30,217 nucleotides of DNA from a virus. Under the pieces are notes generated by a model. That model saw only the letters and a list, made by a program, of their open reading frames with translations, searched no databases and had not been told where the DNA came from. Within the stretch, counting starts at the first letter, position 1, and every line of letters begins with the position of its first letter. Positions 27,501 through 30,217 of this stretch are shown here, in pieces. The position numbers were made by a program, and so were the translations under genes. Where the stretch lies: the IMG/VR virus record IMGVR_UViG_3300028103_000056, positions 1-30,217 of that record. The stretch is one strand, 5' to 3'.

Positions 27501-28127
27501 AGTGGAATTACACCTAGTGAGAGAAAGGAATTGTCAGAATTAGCAACTGAAAAGTTTGACGAGATGGTTAATCAGCGTTTTGGAACATTAACTCCAGAGC
27601 AAGAGGCTGAAATGAAAATGAATGTTAAAAAATATAGTAATTCATTGAAATCAACATATAACACACTTCAATCTTTTGTTGATAAGGCAAAGTTCGAGGC
27701 TATGAAAGAGTTAGGGTTTAATGTCGAGGAGTGGGATGTTAATGAGGAAATATTTGTAGATAAACAATTGACTGATTATAATGCCCCATCTCATGAAGAT
27801 GATTTAATTGAAGACATCTTAAAAGGTAAACATTTAACTCAATCTCAGCATAGAGCAGAAAAAGAGGATCTTGACAAGTATATTGATGAAGAGTTTAAGA
27901 AATACGAGAAAAAAGACAAATTAACGCCAGGTGCTACTAACGCATTAAGAGAGTATTACAAGGCAAAATATCTCAATGAAAAGTATCAATTAAACAGAGA
28001 GCCAAGGGAATACGATTACATTAAAGAGTATGGTGATAAAATAATAGAAAGACCTAAAAGAGTGTCAGATGTTGAGGCTGAAATAATGAAGGAAAAAAAT
28101 CAAGAATATAGAGAAAATAAAGAATAA
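15516..28127 (+). CDS. Giant multidomain ejection/polyvalent protein, 4203 aa
   Basis: One uninterrupted 12.6-kb gene. By position it matches the largest ejection protein (T7 gp16 place), but it is about three times longer. Visible regions: 1-330 acidic/disordered and beta; 540-800 coiled coil with a 28-29-residue triple repeat; 829-1110 glycine-rich hydrophobic, membrane-like; about 1640-1800 zincin metallopeptidase (H1719-E-I-A-H1723, candidate third ligand E1786 or E1790); about 1905-2250 GGPxY domain of unknown function; 2266-2386 GNAT acetyltransferase; 2404-2574 unassigned beta domain; 2762-2822 Gly-x3 ladder; then about 1380 residues of mostly helix with hydrophobic stretches near 3753-3775 and 3920-3935. 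AKSQ[V/I] stands before three domains. This mixture fits the 'polyvalent proteins' of phages and conjugative elements, thought to enter the host with DNA and act on it. I see neither a lytic transglycosylase nor an RNA polymerase motif. Confidence 0.8.
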   Translation: MSYSEELYNKIVAEPALTNEATYDEFLSSIEDPEKLKSVYFKAKYFDPYNTPSTIEEFSELLKKKDEGDFGDSSQPLEQDTMPVEETTSQIPTVGTEDELIDANSQFKANINVPMNAIGINPINSISLQNESNNITENKEVANKSANQLGDVGQNNMLENSNINVYNLAKKASQNFKKYIQSPLAQAEIDIENDIEELGSNLEDPEKRKRKGEKKATKGDVKNAYTELIDSNRKTYDESVESLGKTQVYGVRVDGNNYEIIYTNPDRGGVNQANLYPGTVGDATWNGYVSSRYQEGGVLGYDKNPEAWEDLKEAVIDIDGYDISNLNDPNRSNDLQTNLASHQAKYNIATGLTVSLGEVEVDTDKNAREKKYFRSLTENARFFAKERWKKDEEMAEFNNAKLTEEATSYMKDAEDNFYSDIYNNPLTNQIGNAAGISPSDLMFKTNEDAVKNQIRSWIYENGLINAQGDSYQPNKEELERQINVIYNNMRRDAQYHFGRAFIDNEKLKGNPELSKGEINDMFQKIQQSGLDYKVGDLDKSEQALSDFGIRIFDSSKNDYKSYYESKAYVLDKTSKFKGTTGRINAINGRIQDLSQQLENLKSKYNLPDETFIEETGKRIGDSKRKLNDLKSERDALLIDVEGEYYKDEAASTRGAEIEKEMQSLLINKDGELFWKDEVSQKKGEELQKELQGLIEKKKGKSFKDDNSKSKYDELESQMQALINEINESSKTLDPLNSYSKEANRLVAKINALQSKLTNIANSSEELNSIKEIQSQLESIDKYNSQIENAYTDEHGVKYFNDDSGMGFESRRRQNSYTESDLKRSAKYDSGGEAFIKGLFGGVASSVLGIGSTALYLNPATGFLTESDETFDSADLVKLTLDQVSKDVQSFQSNPYYKDWGLNSILSGVGGVVPDLLAVAVTGGGAGITQLATKYGMGRAILKIATSPTTAYFTIRSTGSYALELEKAGYSPASALAMGGMIAQVESMMESLLPEFGSSAERIAFKNSTKELIQAGIKNGLSLDEILKQVSSNYFESALKFGWDVTKQGLKEGGYEEFLQGLFSNTSMNLLKGESIALYDFKNGKITENGKELLKSAAIGSIVGGGMQSVQSYKDWVNSSANKESVKLVQLEIGKNYSLIKDEVLKGNKDFQDNEVLKYYETISNTYSDLNNNPTFKNSGDLEQSEILDRTLKLDELLKAQKELSSKGIVDKSLNANIEAKQEELSKILDVSNSHTNERNELNEKLKSIGVDGYSLATNGVITNIILSPSVTEDKADGVILQAKELINNKYKSQEDAVQKSETGEVPVQPEAAVSEQVEEGKSQTEPQVSTEESSGQKIEPHEMGEFDEKYWGVDEATSMDEGYLKNNFWGSPLKQIAAFFKLGLGSDKNMREKRMTAYIFKPKSSPKKSSEQKIRYPDIAQIADDILRLFENGEGKNDQKIINRAKEVGMSDELINKFIDIKNSIPEYSDKEEKYRYEKIAFSQMENAIGEYMASQGIESSDADHPSNYDPNSREEGDLPHAYRFFGSKGNTVLGAVDITPELEAKLNDETLSEEDRGRMLAEAAGIEYDPDAFVHLNTTNVADYAKKNNLKLQGGTKVEEQEDVEEESLTDEEWNNMVSEAESLGTDINQVAQNVKQDTRKSKIVEQIRKGAKSLASVFPNMKIVVHENTDSYNKAMDVLGGRRNSRGQFVYMPTSDGSYSGAIHINLQKANGRTVPHEIAHAVMLKLFGENAELFKNFRDKIKDLAKGRTVKLKNPDGTVEEVSWDDLASDLADRYEDNERGEEYLAELTGIVNDIDLEDKGSRNIFQKIADFVNNFISKFTGLKAIDDTSSAEEVLEFFEGLSGKISKGEKIDTKTQINDAIENNIAGEVVVAGVINKEAIAKSQVIDTPILNVYQSEEVETLPVISMQDIFDKYDGKVTAINSDPTRVGELTLISGKKIFMYGGPNYASLKKNISSNIGFATTQLKKVLLNLKYAKSLSKDKPVATLIVTQTPLSLLSNSYSLRYVLDAISQLPKSVRKSKEFKTEFFGKDLVTLKNAFGEKSYNEFVKKYSNIDLSDDAQMDKMIEEMAYKLADDNNPASFKARGAFLSNLLGGIAENKNKAGSEKKVGYYSKTPSKFIAKQLFERFGLNSEKLFYEIGEKSIVDAYMNEGVWGIAVGGFETDPNADAESVQSGGVKHPLFNAKFPGKNHFALNGGYLIDELFLPEAIEKEGGKIYIKKASQMLAGSMYLKGVVEKAEPKIKLSEKKKGVKAKSQVDTNSDAFFNEADKVFPNDHILGGYAVTDENNKLIGRVSLSQVNDNVVKIDEVVSEKRGERTGNGSAIMNKVIGLADKNNVTLTLTPNLILSLKAKGFETPSKLEKFYEKFGFEKDKGRATMTRKPVSKGVRAKSQIDINAEDSPLYKKRSKEDVPFISNERVEKAILNNEVPSDQVKRYKNAKPLEEGQVIGARLNLNGTRDAGFEIMSIHTGYRAGGKVLTYRGNVTLKNVQFNVSQGAREAIVTGKREKEPMAVAAGEYTTKEANFDGVEVKFNPKKLHLFVDENGRAIKSAEEVTIMGHRAYARGVITYFEENEDPREAKYTAPSEVKFAKTKDELVNIAEDLRNGDITVEELGVEDVTPEELATTLEEVAEQMEDNVEPAEVVKSLPNKKAKDDVETIMAKVIAANIKSRMDVSGKSKDEVLKMAIIDYLKSEGASGNLSDAADQMIMGYPTLMEKVDKELGAAVKKEKAKVRAEMTPEQKQLADTIKREAQAALEGFKEGKKEGKAEGIEKGKEAGRKEGFKEGKKEGKAEGREMGRKEGIVAGRKVGFFEGIFKGVAKAESSQRTVAKAVRDAINELKKTAKISDAVARQLVKRAVGITTENELTDYMNFVSEVLANNEIATALSEIKKLQKQALKKRTYQYYTTIRQFAKMPLFKNRNLLFDYETLEQYRDALKQIVEGKVPDISGMNGMHSTGTSLFNYMSNVALSNKQGFDISKAQQVISDILQGVYFQPFKINNIDDYRKFRRQVSKLRTNLGQLLAKGVITQVDYDNAMGKLVDLDATYETYTDYYQKQIDAIKEQLIKDIFDNQIKDVVDFMNNNPDVFTDPQKELIRKLAGMNSDVLSEVLDIEDADTLKEVVDSMEDGFVDESALRRLISKAEIRGNRVGEKLNAQLGGIRSKYKKGDIGFKLFRDLMTKAVVFWESQLGLTEKGAFWNYVSQPITRAINQWTKLYDEGIRQFMSEVKDIKFSGTTRVYDPVSEKYVDISNETYSRIKIGLVGHILDNAWKKVNSPQSKEDMMTDWLGNILNNKSIAINFQKGGDYNMAIVMDIYKKLASAYSNDNGGINQEALLNAYEKGGKSRDNILSKGEQEYYDALRRQFETTSEYVIAANSMRQQNSETNPYYMPRSYFADTRNKRTSSDINKEVAGKAGQRASATYERVAGLPYEALEFNVDKLLNTHLEEVYRDYSLTEAKVFVNEVFANARDNAKTEDEVILLDQLQELAKGRIEFALEDSANLQALSAITKLFVTNTLIGIKRTPVEFLNNLIAYSTGNRSSKSITLPFNKKELDDTDQLLKRFNSSIYADAPKRQVVLGKRIMEKLKKGKMDAKLKQEAAINLIYPYLNNTTSFMRKGEWKSNFDRAFKELTGEKFSFSKHFNDPKYNEAMTEAASSADFNMRRIMKGGNKSEQLQYVRLAPEWMYKMFGNKRKERGMVSMNSYSSLFLTLYTGFIGHDVTNIEEGFKKTVTGKDIKDGLSQMGGAAFRLSLYPTLMVIADALLKASFGDDDEKKEGDETLNSLTTPEGWSDLFKTLATQMASTYVSGKYGNIAKLVGSFALDAAYTFGDDNQKKMIKTIMRELYFTDPMDWEQSSQAAKDYVYRASSILTPMVGMVAKEIEETIEDLQDKSPYEKITVGDIIEYFTKDEEGSSAWQLFTGMLMLGQGLFAASGTPIPFVDDFVRMFDDSVKNQEVNNRDMRTTFATETGELIDMKDLVLNDKGMVDINISGITPSERKELSELATEKFDEMVNQRFGTLTPEQEAEMKMNVKKYSNSLKSTYNTLQSFVDKAKFEAMKELGFNVEEWDVNEEIFVDKQLTDYNAPSHEDDLIEDILKGKHLTQSQHRAEKEDLDKYIDEEFKKYEKKDKLTPGATNALREYYKAKYLNEKYQLNREPREYDYIKEYGDKIIERPKRVSDVEAEIMKEKNQEYRENKE
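17418..17672 (+). repeat. Triple 28-29-residue repeat in the coiled-coil region
   Basis: Residues 635-662, 663-691 and 692-719 of the giant protein align as three diverged copies. Each begins with a hydrophobic pair (ALLID, SLLIN, GLIEK), has Gly at position 8, an aromatic-Lys-Asp core (YYKDE, FWKDE, SFKDD), and ends in an E-x-x-M/L-Q turn (IEKEMQ, LQKELQ, LESQMQ). The DNA copies have diverged, so the expansion is old. It lies within a predicted helical/coiled-coil stretch and probably sets the length of a rod. Confidence 0.75.
18000..18845 (+). other. Membrane-like region of the giant protein
   Basis: Residues 829-1110 are rich in Gly, Ala and Val, with hydrophobic stretches GGVASSVLGIGSTALYL (about 839-856), SGVGGVVPDLLAVAVTGGG (906-924) and AAIGSIVGGG (1096-1105), plus amphipathic helices including KEGGYEEFLQGLFSN. 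This is the only strongly membrane-compatible region in the N-terminal half. Regions of this kind occur in ejection proteins that form a channel across the host envelope; that role is inference here. Confidence 0.5.
20433..20960 (+). other. Zincin metallopeptidase domain of the giant protein
   Basis: Residues about 1640-1815. The core is VPHEIAHAVM, a canonical HExxH zinc site with H1719, E1720 and H1723, preceded by strand-forming segments (MKIVVHENTD, GAIHINLQKA) as in zincins. About 65 residues downstream, EEYLAEL offers an acidic third ligand (E1786 or E1790). Domains of this form are common in phage and plasmid polyvalent proteins. Possible targets are host proteins or the giant protein itself; nothing in the sequence decides between them. 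Confidence 0.8.
21168..21188 (+). repeat. AKSQ linker motif, copy 1
   Basis: Codes A1885-K-S-Q-V-I-D, just before the GGPxY domain. DNA begins gct aaa tct caa gta. It matches copies at 22284 and 22692; see the finding on this motif. Confidence 0.65.
21231..22262 (+). other. GGPxY domain of unknown function in the giant protein
   Basis: Residues about 1906-2249. YGGPNYASLKKN (from Y1946) followed by SNIGFATTQLKKVL, then PVATLIVTQTPLSLLSNSYS, resembles a conserved but, to my knowledge, uncharacterised domain of other large phage and plasmid polyproteins, where the pattern reads roughly GGPxYP...N.G.AWA...VVMG...H.SN. A second conserved-looking part, GGVKHPLFNAKFPGKNHFAL, lies near its end. An enzymatic role is possible but not shown. 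Strongly AAA-, AGA- and AT-biased codons set it apart from the DNA on both sides. Confidence 0.5.
22284..22301 (+). repeat. AKSQ linker motif, copy 2
   Basis: Codes A2257-K-S-Q-V-D, preceded by KKKGVK, immediately before the GNAT domain. DNA begins gca aaa tct caa gta. The context KGV[KR]AKSQ[VI]D is shared with copy 3. Confidence 0.7.
22311..22673 (+). other. GNAT N-acetyltransferase domain of the giant protein
   Basis: Residues 2266-2386. The order fits a GNAT fold: strands GGYAVTDENNKLIGRVSLSQ, then VVKIDEVVSEKRGERTGNGS containing the acetyl-CoA pyrophosphate-binding loop (E2320-x-x-G2323-x-G2325, preceded by R2318-G2319), helix AIMNKVIGLADK, strand VTLTLTP, and the closing LEKFYEKFGFEKD with terminal strand RATMTRKP. 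The motif lies after beta-4 as expected. It would acetylate an amine on a host molecule or protein; the substrate cannot be read from sequence. Confidence 0.85.
22692..22709 (+). repeat. AKSQ linker motif, copy 3
   Basis: Codes A2393-K-S-Q-I-D, preceded by SKGVR, immediately after the GNAT domain and before the next beta domain. DNA begins gct aag tct caa ata. Confidence 0.7.
22725..23235 (+). other. Unassigned beta domain of the giant protein (KFNPKKLHLF / IMGHRAYARG)
   Basis: Residues about 2404-2574. The most pattern-like parts are GQVIGARLNLNG, LTYRGNVTLKNVQFNVSQGA, VEVKFNPKKLHLFVDENG and SAEEVTIMGHRAYARGVITY. I recall closely similar strings in other phage proteins, where the domain can occur in other contexts, but I know of no function. 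It is predicted mostly beta. It directly follows the third AKSQ motif. Confidence 0.5.
23799..23981 (+). repeat. Gly-x3 ladder and 72-bp tandem repeat in the giant gene
   Basis: Residues 2762-2822 carry sixteen glycines at exact four-residue spacing, mostly as K-E-G, K-K-E-G and K-A-E-G. The 24 residues starting at 2762 and at 2786 repeat (both begin GFKEGKKEGKAEG), corresponding to 72-bp units at 23799-23870 and 23871-23942. A glycine every four residues places all glycines on one helix face, as in FliH-type GxxxG segments and the deca-GX3 motif of the Yae1/Lto1 proteins, where it packs helices. The last units (IVAG, RKVG, FFEG, IFKG) become hydrophobic. Confidence 0.9.
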
Positions 28128-28134
28128 TTCATTG

Positions 28135-28142
28135 TAAATTTG
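28135..28142 (+). promoter_or_regulatory. Weak promoter-like box (TAAATTTG) before the ferritin gene
   Basis: TAAATTTG matches TAnnTTTG in the 20-base gap before the ATG at 28148, but only five bases separate them, so any transcript would be nearly leaderless. No -33 element is visible. It may be a chance match in AT-rich DNA. Confidence 0.2.
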
Positions 28143-28147
28143 TAACT

Positions 28148-28645
28148 ATGAAAACACCTGAAAAATTATCAATACAGGTAGTAAATTTATTACTTCCTCG
28201 ACTTCAAGACGAGTTAAACGCCTTTTATTTCTATCGTTCAGCAGCAAATTGGTGCAAGAATGTAGGGTACTTTAAGGCAGGGGAATTCTTTACTGAGGAG
28301 TCAGAGACTGAGTTAAAACACGCTAAGGCAATAGAAAACTATTTGGTAGATTGGAATGTGACACCGGATCTACCAAATGTATTAAAGCCCACACTTGAGT
28401 TCCGTAACCTAATAGACGTAATAACTCAAGCCTATGATATGGAATATAAACTATATGAGGCTTATGAGGAAACAAGTATGCGTATATTTAAGATAGGTGA
28501 CTTGTGTGTTTTTGATTTTCTCCAGTCATATAGGGTAGGGCAAAAAGAATCTGTGGCTGAATATAGCGACAAGTTAAATATGCTTGAAGGCACTAATGAA
28601 CTGAGTAAGTTTGAAATGTTAATGCTTGAAAAAAAGTTATTCTAA
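28148..28645 (+). CDS. Ferritin-like di-iron protein, 165 aa
   Basis: Length and helix pattern fit a non-haem bacterial ferritin (four-helix bundle). Helix A contains DELNAFYFYRSAANWC, helix B FFTEESETELKHAKAIENYL, helix C YDMEYKLYEAYEET, helix D FLQSYRVGQKESVAEYSDKL. With an offset of five, residues match the iron ligands of E. coli FtnA as I recall them: E22 (17), E55 (50), H58 (53), E99 (94), Q132 (127) and E134 (129). However position 130 is S135, 49 is T54 and 126 is G131, so sites B and C look weakened. It would oxidise and store iron or consume peroxide. It starts 20 bases after the giant gene, and its stop overlaps the next start (TAATG), so it belongs to the late/lysis operon. Dps is less likely because the helix-B EXXH site and length fit ferritin better. 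Confidence 0.8.
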   Translation: MKTPEKLSIQVVNLLLPRLQDELNAFYFYRSAANWCKNVGYFKAGEFFTEESETELKHAKAIENYLVDWNVTPDLPNVLKPTLEFRNLIDVITQAYDMEYKLYEAYEETSMRIFKIGDLCVFDFLQSYRVGQKESVAEYSDKLNMLEGTNELSKFEMLMLEKKLF

Positions 28646-29202
28646 TGGAAAGATATACTCTAGAACAAATAAAAGCAGTCTGCGAGAAAAAAAGATATCG
28701 TTGGCTTCCATTTCAATTAATTGGTATTAGAAGTTCAGCAGATAAACCTAATTCATTTGATGACTTGTTGGGTTATGTAGATGGAGATAATATAGTGTGG
28801 CATACAGGAACAACAAACCCTGGAGTTTATTGGCTAAAGAAGTTTATGAATCCTAAAGGATGTGCCGTTCTCGCAGAAGGTCAACACATTAATTCTTGGG
28901 TAATTGGAAAACATAAAGGTCAGTATGAAGCACTTGTACAATATGGTCCTTTGGATGTCTACAGAGACATTGACAAAGACGATAAGAGTGAGCAAATGGG
29001 TAAGCCCATCAGAGGTGTATATGGGATTAACTTTCATAGAGCAAACCCAAAGTTTATCAGTTCTATTATAGATAAGTGGTCGGCAGGATGCCAAGTTCGT
29101 AACAATCCAAAGGAATATGATGAGTTTATGACAGCTTGTAAAAATAGTGGTCTTAAATTCTTTTCTTACATTCTATTAAATGAAAATGATTTTAAGTCAT
29201 GA
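28645..29202 (+). CDS. Putative peptidoglycan-active lysis protein with YkuD-like motif, 185 aa
   Basis: The C-terminal third has GINFH131 followed by fourteen residues and S146-A-G-C149-Q-V-R152. This closely matches the L,D-transpeptidase (YkuD) active-site pattern H-x14-17-[S/T]-H-G-C-x-[N/R], with Ala replacing the usual second His. Upstream lie TTNPGVYWLKKFMNPKG, GKHKGQYEALVQYGP and VYRD, which I recall as conserved in an uncharacterised phage/bacterial family with the same HxA...WSxGCQV ending. No signal peptide or membrane segment is seen, so export would need the neighbouring holin candidates. Its start overlaps the ferritin stop by one base and its TGA overlaps the next ATG (ATGA). 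Its place directly before small membrane proteins makes it the best endolysin candidate in the window. Whether it cleaves peptidoglycan or performs transpeptidation is not known. Confidence 0.6.
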   Translation: MERYTLEQIKAVCEKKRYRWLPFQLIGIRSSADKPNSFDDLLGYVDGDNIVWHTGTTNPGVYWLKKFMNPKGCAVLAEGQHINSWVIGKHKGQYEALVQYGPLDVYRDIDKDDKSEQMGKPIRGVYGINFHRANPKFISSIIDKWSAGCQVRNNPKEYDEFMTACKNSGLKFFSYILLNENDFKS

Positions 29203-29450
29203 ATACAGAAAAAGAAATAACTTTGATACACGAGGAATTGCAAAACATGAATAAGAAGATAGATCGTATCTATAATGTTCTCATTGGTGATGAGGAGATG
29301 AAGATAGAAGGTCTAGTAGACAAGGTTTCTCAACATGATAAATACATTCAAAAACAAAAGTTATTAATTGCCAAGTATTCAGGCATAGCCACAGCTATGG
29401 GTATATTGGGAGGTATTATTGTTCAGCTCGTAATGAAATTAGTTTTATGA
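29199..29450 (+). CDS. XhlA-like coiled-coil membrane protein (holin-associated), 83 aa
   Basis: Residues 5-28 form an amphipathic helix (LIHEELQNMNKKIDRIYNVL) and 35-58 a second charged helix; residues about 60-83 form one hydrophobic segment with a glycine pair (SGIATAMGILGGIIVQLVMK). A charged N-terminal coiled coil with a single C-terminal membrane segment is the plan of the XhlA (haemolysin) family, which acts with holins in phage lysis. The gene overlaps both neighbours by four bases (ATGA at each end), so it is translationally coupled to the lytic-enzyme candidate and to the holin candidate. Assignment is by topology and position only. Confidence 0.6.
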   Translation: MNTEKEITLIHEELQNMNKKIDRIYNVLIGDEEMKIEGLVDKVSQHDKYIQKQKLLIAKYSGIATAMGILGGIIVQLVMKLVL

Positions 29451-29695
29451 TTAAATGGGTTAAGAGCATTCTTGCCGTTGATGGAAACCAAAGTAGCAAG
29501 AGGCTGGCAGCAATCCTTTCCCTCATTTGCTGTATTGCATTTTCTTGGATAGCCACATTTACTCCATACCAATGTCCAGAATATATGTTTGAGGGTTTAC
29601 TTGTTGTTGCTGGAGGTGGTTTTGGATTAACGGTAATTGAGAGTATATTTGCAAGACACAAATCAAAAGAACATAATGAAAACAATCAAAATTAA
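29447..29695 (+). CDS. Putative holin, two membrane segments, 82 aa
   Basis: A short basic N-terminus (MIKWVKSILAVDGNQSSKRL) is followed by membrane segment 1 (about 20-38, AAILSLICCIAFSWIATF), a short polar loop with YQCPEY, membrane segment 2 (about 48-66, FEGLLVVAGGGFGLTVIES), and a charged hydrophilic tail. This is class II holin topology. It would permeabilise the inner membrane at the end of infection and release the lytic enzyme. It begins within the stop of the previous gene (ATGA) and its 3' end overlaps the next gene by 20 bases. No family name can be given with certainty. Confidence 0.6.
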   Translation: MIKWVKSILAVDGNQSSKRLAAILSLICCIAFSWIATFTPYQCPEYMFEGLLVVAGGGFGLTVIESIFARHKSKEHNENNQN

Positions 29696-29975
29696 GACAC
29701 TAATATTTATATTAATAGCTTCAATGTGTGTGTACTCTTTAATTATCACATCTAAATATCAAAAGATTAAAACCACATTAGAAATAAATACTCAAAAAAA
29801 ATCTGAATTTATTGACTCTTTAATTTTAACAAATCATAATTTGCAAAACTCTATGTATAATACATATAATACATATATTGAGCATATATCTATAATAGAT
29901 TCTCTTAATAATAATAATAATAAAGAGGAAATAAAAAACCTTGTTTATCACATATTAAACAAGGACAACAAATAA
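29676..29975 (+). CDS. Spanin-like inner-membrane protein, 99 aa
   Basis: The start is placed at 29676 (MKTIKIKTLIFILIASM), giving a clean N-terminal anchor; the open frame extends to 29637, but that would add thirteen polar residues deep inside the holin gene. Residues about 7-25 are a single membrane segment; the remainder (26-99) is a polar periplasmic helix/coiled coil rich in Asn, Lys, Ile and Thr, with YNTYNTY and a run of five Asn coded by an (AAT)n-like tract. One N-terminal anchor plus a periplasmic coil, directly after holin candidates and overlapping one, is the plan of an i-spanin (Rz-type). No lipoprotein partner (o-spanin) is visible inside it or downstream within the window. 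Confidence 0.5.
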   Translation: MKTIKIKTLIFILIASMCVYSLIITSKYQKIKTTLEINTQKKSEFIDSLILTNHNLQNSMYNTYNTYIEHISIIDSLNNNNNKEEIKNLVYHILNKDNK

Positions 29976-29986
29976 AAAGTACGCTA

Positions 29987-30217
29987 ATGACATTTAAAAT
30001 ACCCTTCCACCTTTCTCAAGAGGAAAGGACTTTATATGAGCTTTATACTCTAATAAACAACTCTATTAACAATTCAAATACCTTTTGGTCGCTCAAAAAA
30101 GAAGAGTCCATTGCTCCTAAAAGTGCAAAAGTTTCTGGCTTTATGGAAATTTGGAACGATGGAAATGTGCGTAGGTCGGACTCTTTTACTATCATTTGTG
30201 ATGAAGATAAGCCAAGA
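29987..30217 (+). CDS. Unassigned protein, 3' end missing (cut by window edge)
   Basis: An ATG eleven bases after the previous stop opens a frame of 77 codons that is still open at the end of the window. The visible N-terminus reads MTFKIPFHLSQEERTLYELY, then an Asn/Ser-rich stretch and SGFMEIWNDGNVRRSDSFTI. No signal peptide, membrane segment or known motif is seen. Codon use is like its neighbours. Its position after the lysis genes suggests another late gene, but nothing more can be said. Confidence 0.55.
   Translation, partial: MTFKIPFHLSQEERTLYELYTLINNSINNSNTFWSLKKEESIAPKSAKVSGFMEIWNDGNVRRSDSFTIICDEDKPR

Noticed and set aside
29637-29675. Upstream start for the spanin-like protein
   Set aside because: It lies well inside the holin candidate and would put polar residues before the N-terminal membrane anchor; ATG at 29676 gives a normal anchor.
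29850-29930. AT-rich repeats (ATACATATA, AAT tract) as an origin or attachment site
   Set aside because: They lie inside the spanin-like coding frame and are explained by Asn, Tyr, Thr and Ile codons; no inverted repeats or matching second site were seen.

Overview
The window is one co-directional, AT-rich block of late genes from a tailed bacteriophage; every supported gene is on the + strand. It holds the virion structural module followed by the lysis module, and it is cut at both ends: the portal gene is already open at base 1 and the last gene runs off base 30217. The likely host is a member of the Bacteroidota. Two intergenic TAnnTTTG boxes match the host-type -7 promoter, leaders are A-rich without strong Shine-Dalgarno sites, and the portal, capsid and muzzle-like proteins look like those of podovirus-type phages of Bacteroidota (crAss-like phages and Cellulophaga/Flavobacterium podoviruses). 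I cannot assign a family from the sequence alone. No stretch over about 100 bases lacks a gene, and I found no tRNA, CRISPR array or insertion sequence.

Layout: 1-4561 is head building (portal, scaffold-like protein, major capsid protein), ending in a strong terminator hairpin. 4654-5517 is an unassigned virion-module gene lying between two terminators. 5594-6802 is a cysteine-rich beta protein with its own putative promoter. 6809-8886 holds three tightly packed genes for connector/ring-type proteins. 8888-13384 is a 1498-residue muzzle or tail-stabilisation protein. A second putative promoter precedes 13417-28127, three genes arranged like the T7 gp14/gp15/gp16 ejection proteins: 221, 473 and 4203 residues. 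28148-29975 holds a ferritin-like protein, a peptidoglycan-active candidate with a YkuD-like H-x14-SxGC motif, an XhlA-like membrane protein, a two-helix holin candidate and a spanin-like protein. An unassigned partial gene follows.

The standout is the 12.6-kb gene for a 4203-residue protein, about 42 percent of the window. It looks like an ejected internal virion protein fused to a 'polyvalent' effector protein. In order it carries coiled coil with a 28-29-residue triple repeat, a glycine-rich membrane-like region, a zincin metallopeptidase (HEIAH), a GGPxY domain of unknown function, a GNAT acetyltransferase, another unassigned conserved-looking domain, a ladder of sixteen glycines spaced exactly four residues apart, and a long helical C-terminal part. 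A short motif, AKSQ[V/I], occurs three times, each time just before a domain (residues 1885, 2257, 2393). This suggests either cassette-style domain swapping or processing sites. My working hypothesis is that this protein enters the host with the DNA and delivers a peptidase and an acetyltransferase at the start of infection. The sequence shows the domains and repeats; delivery and processing are inference.
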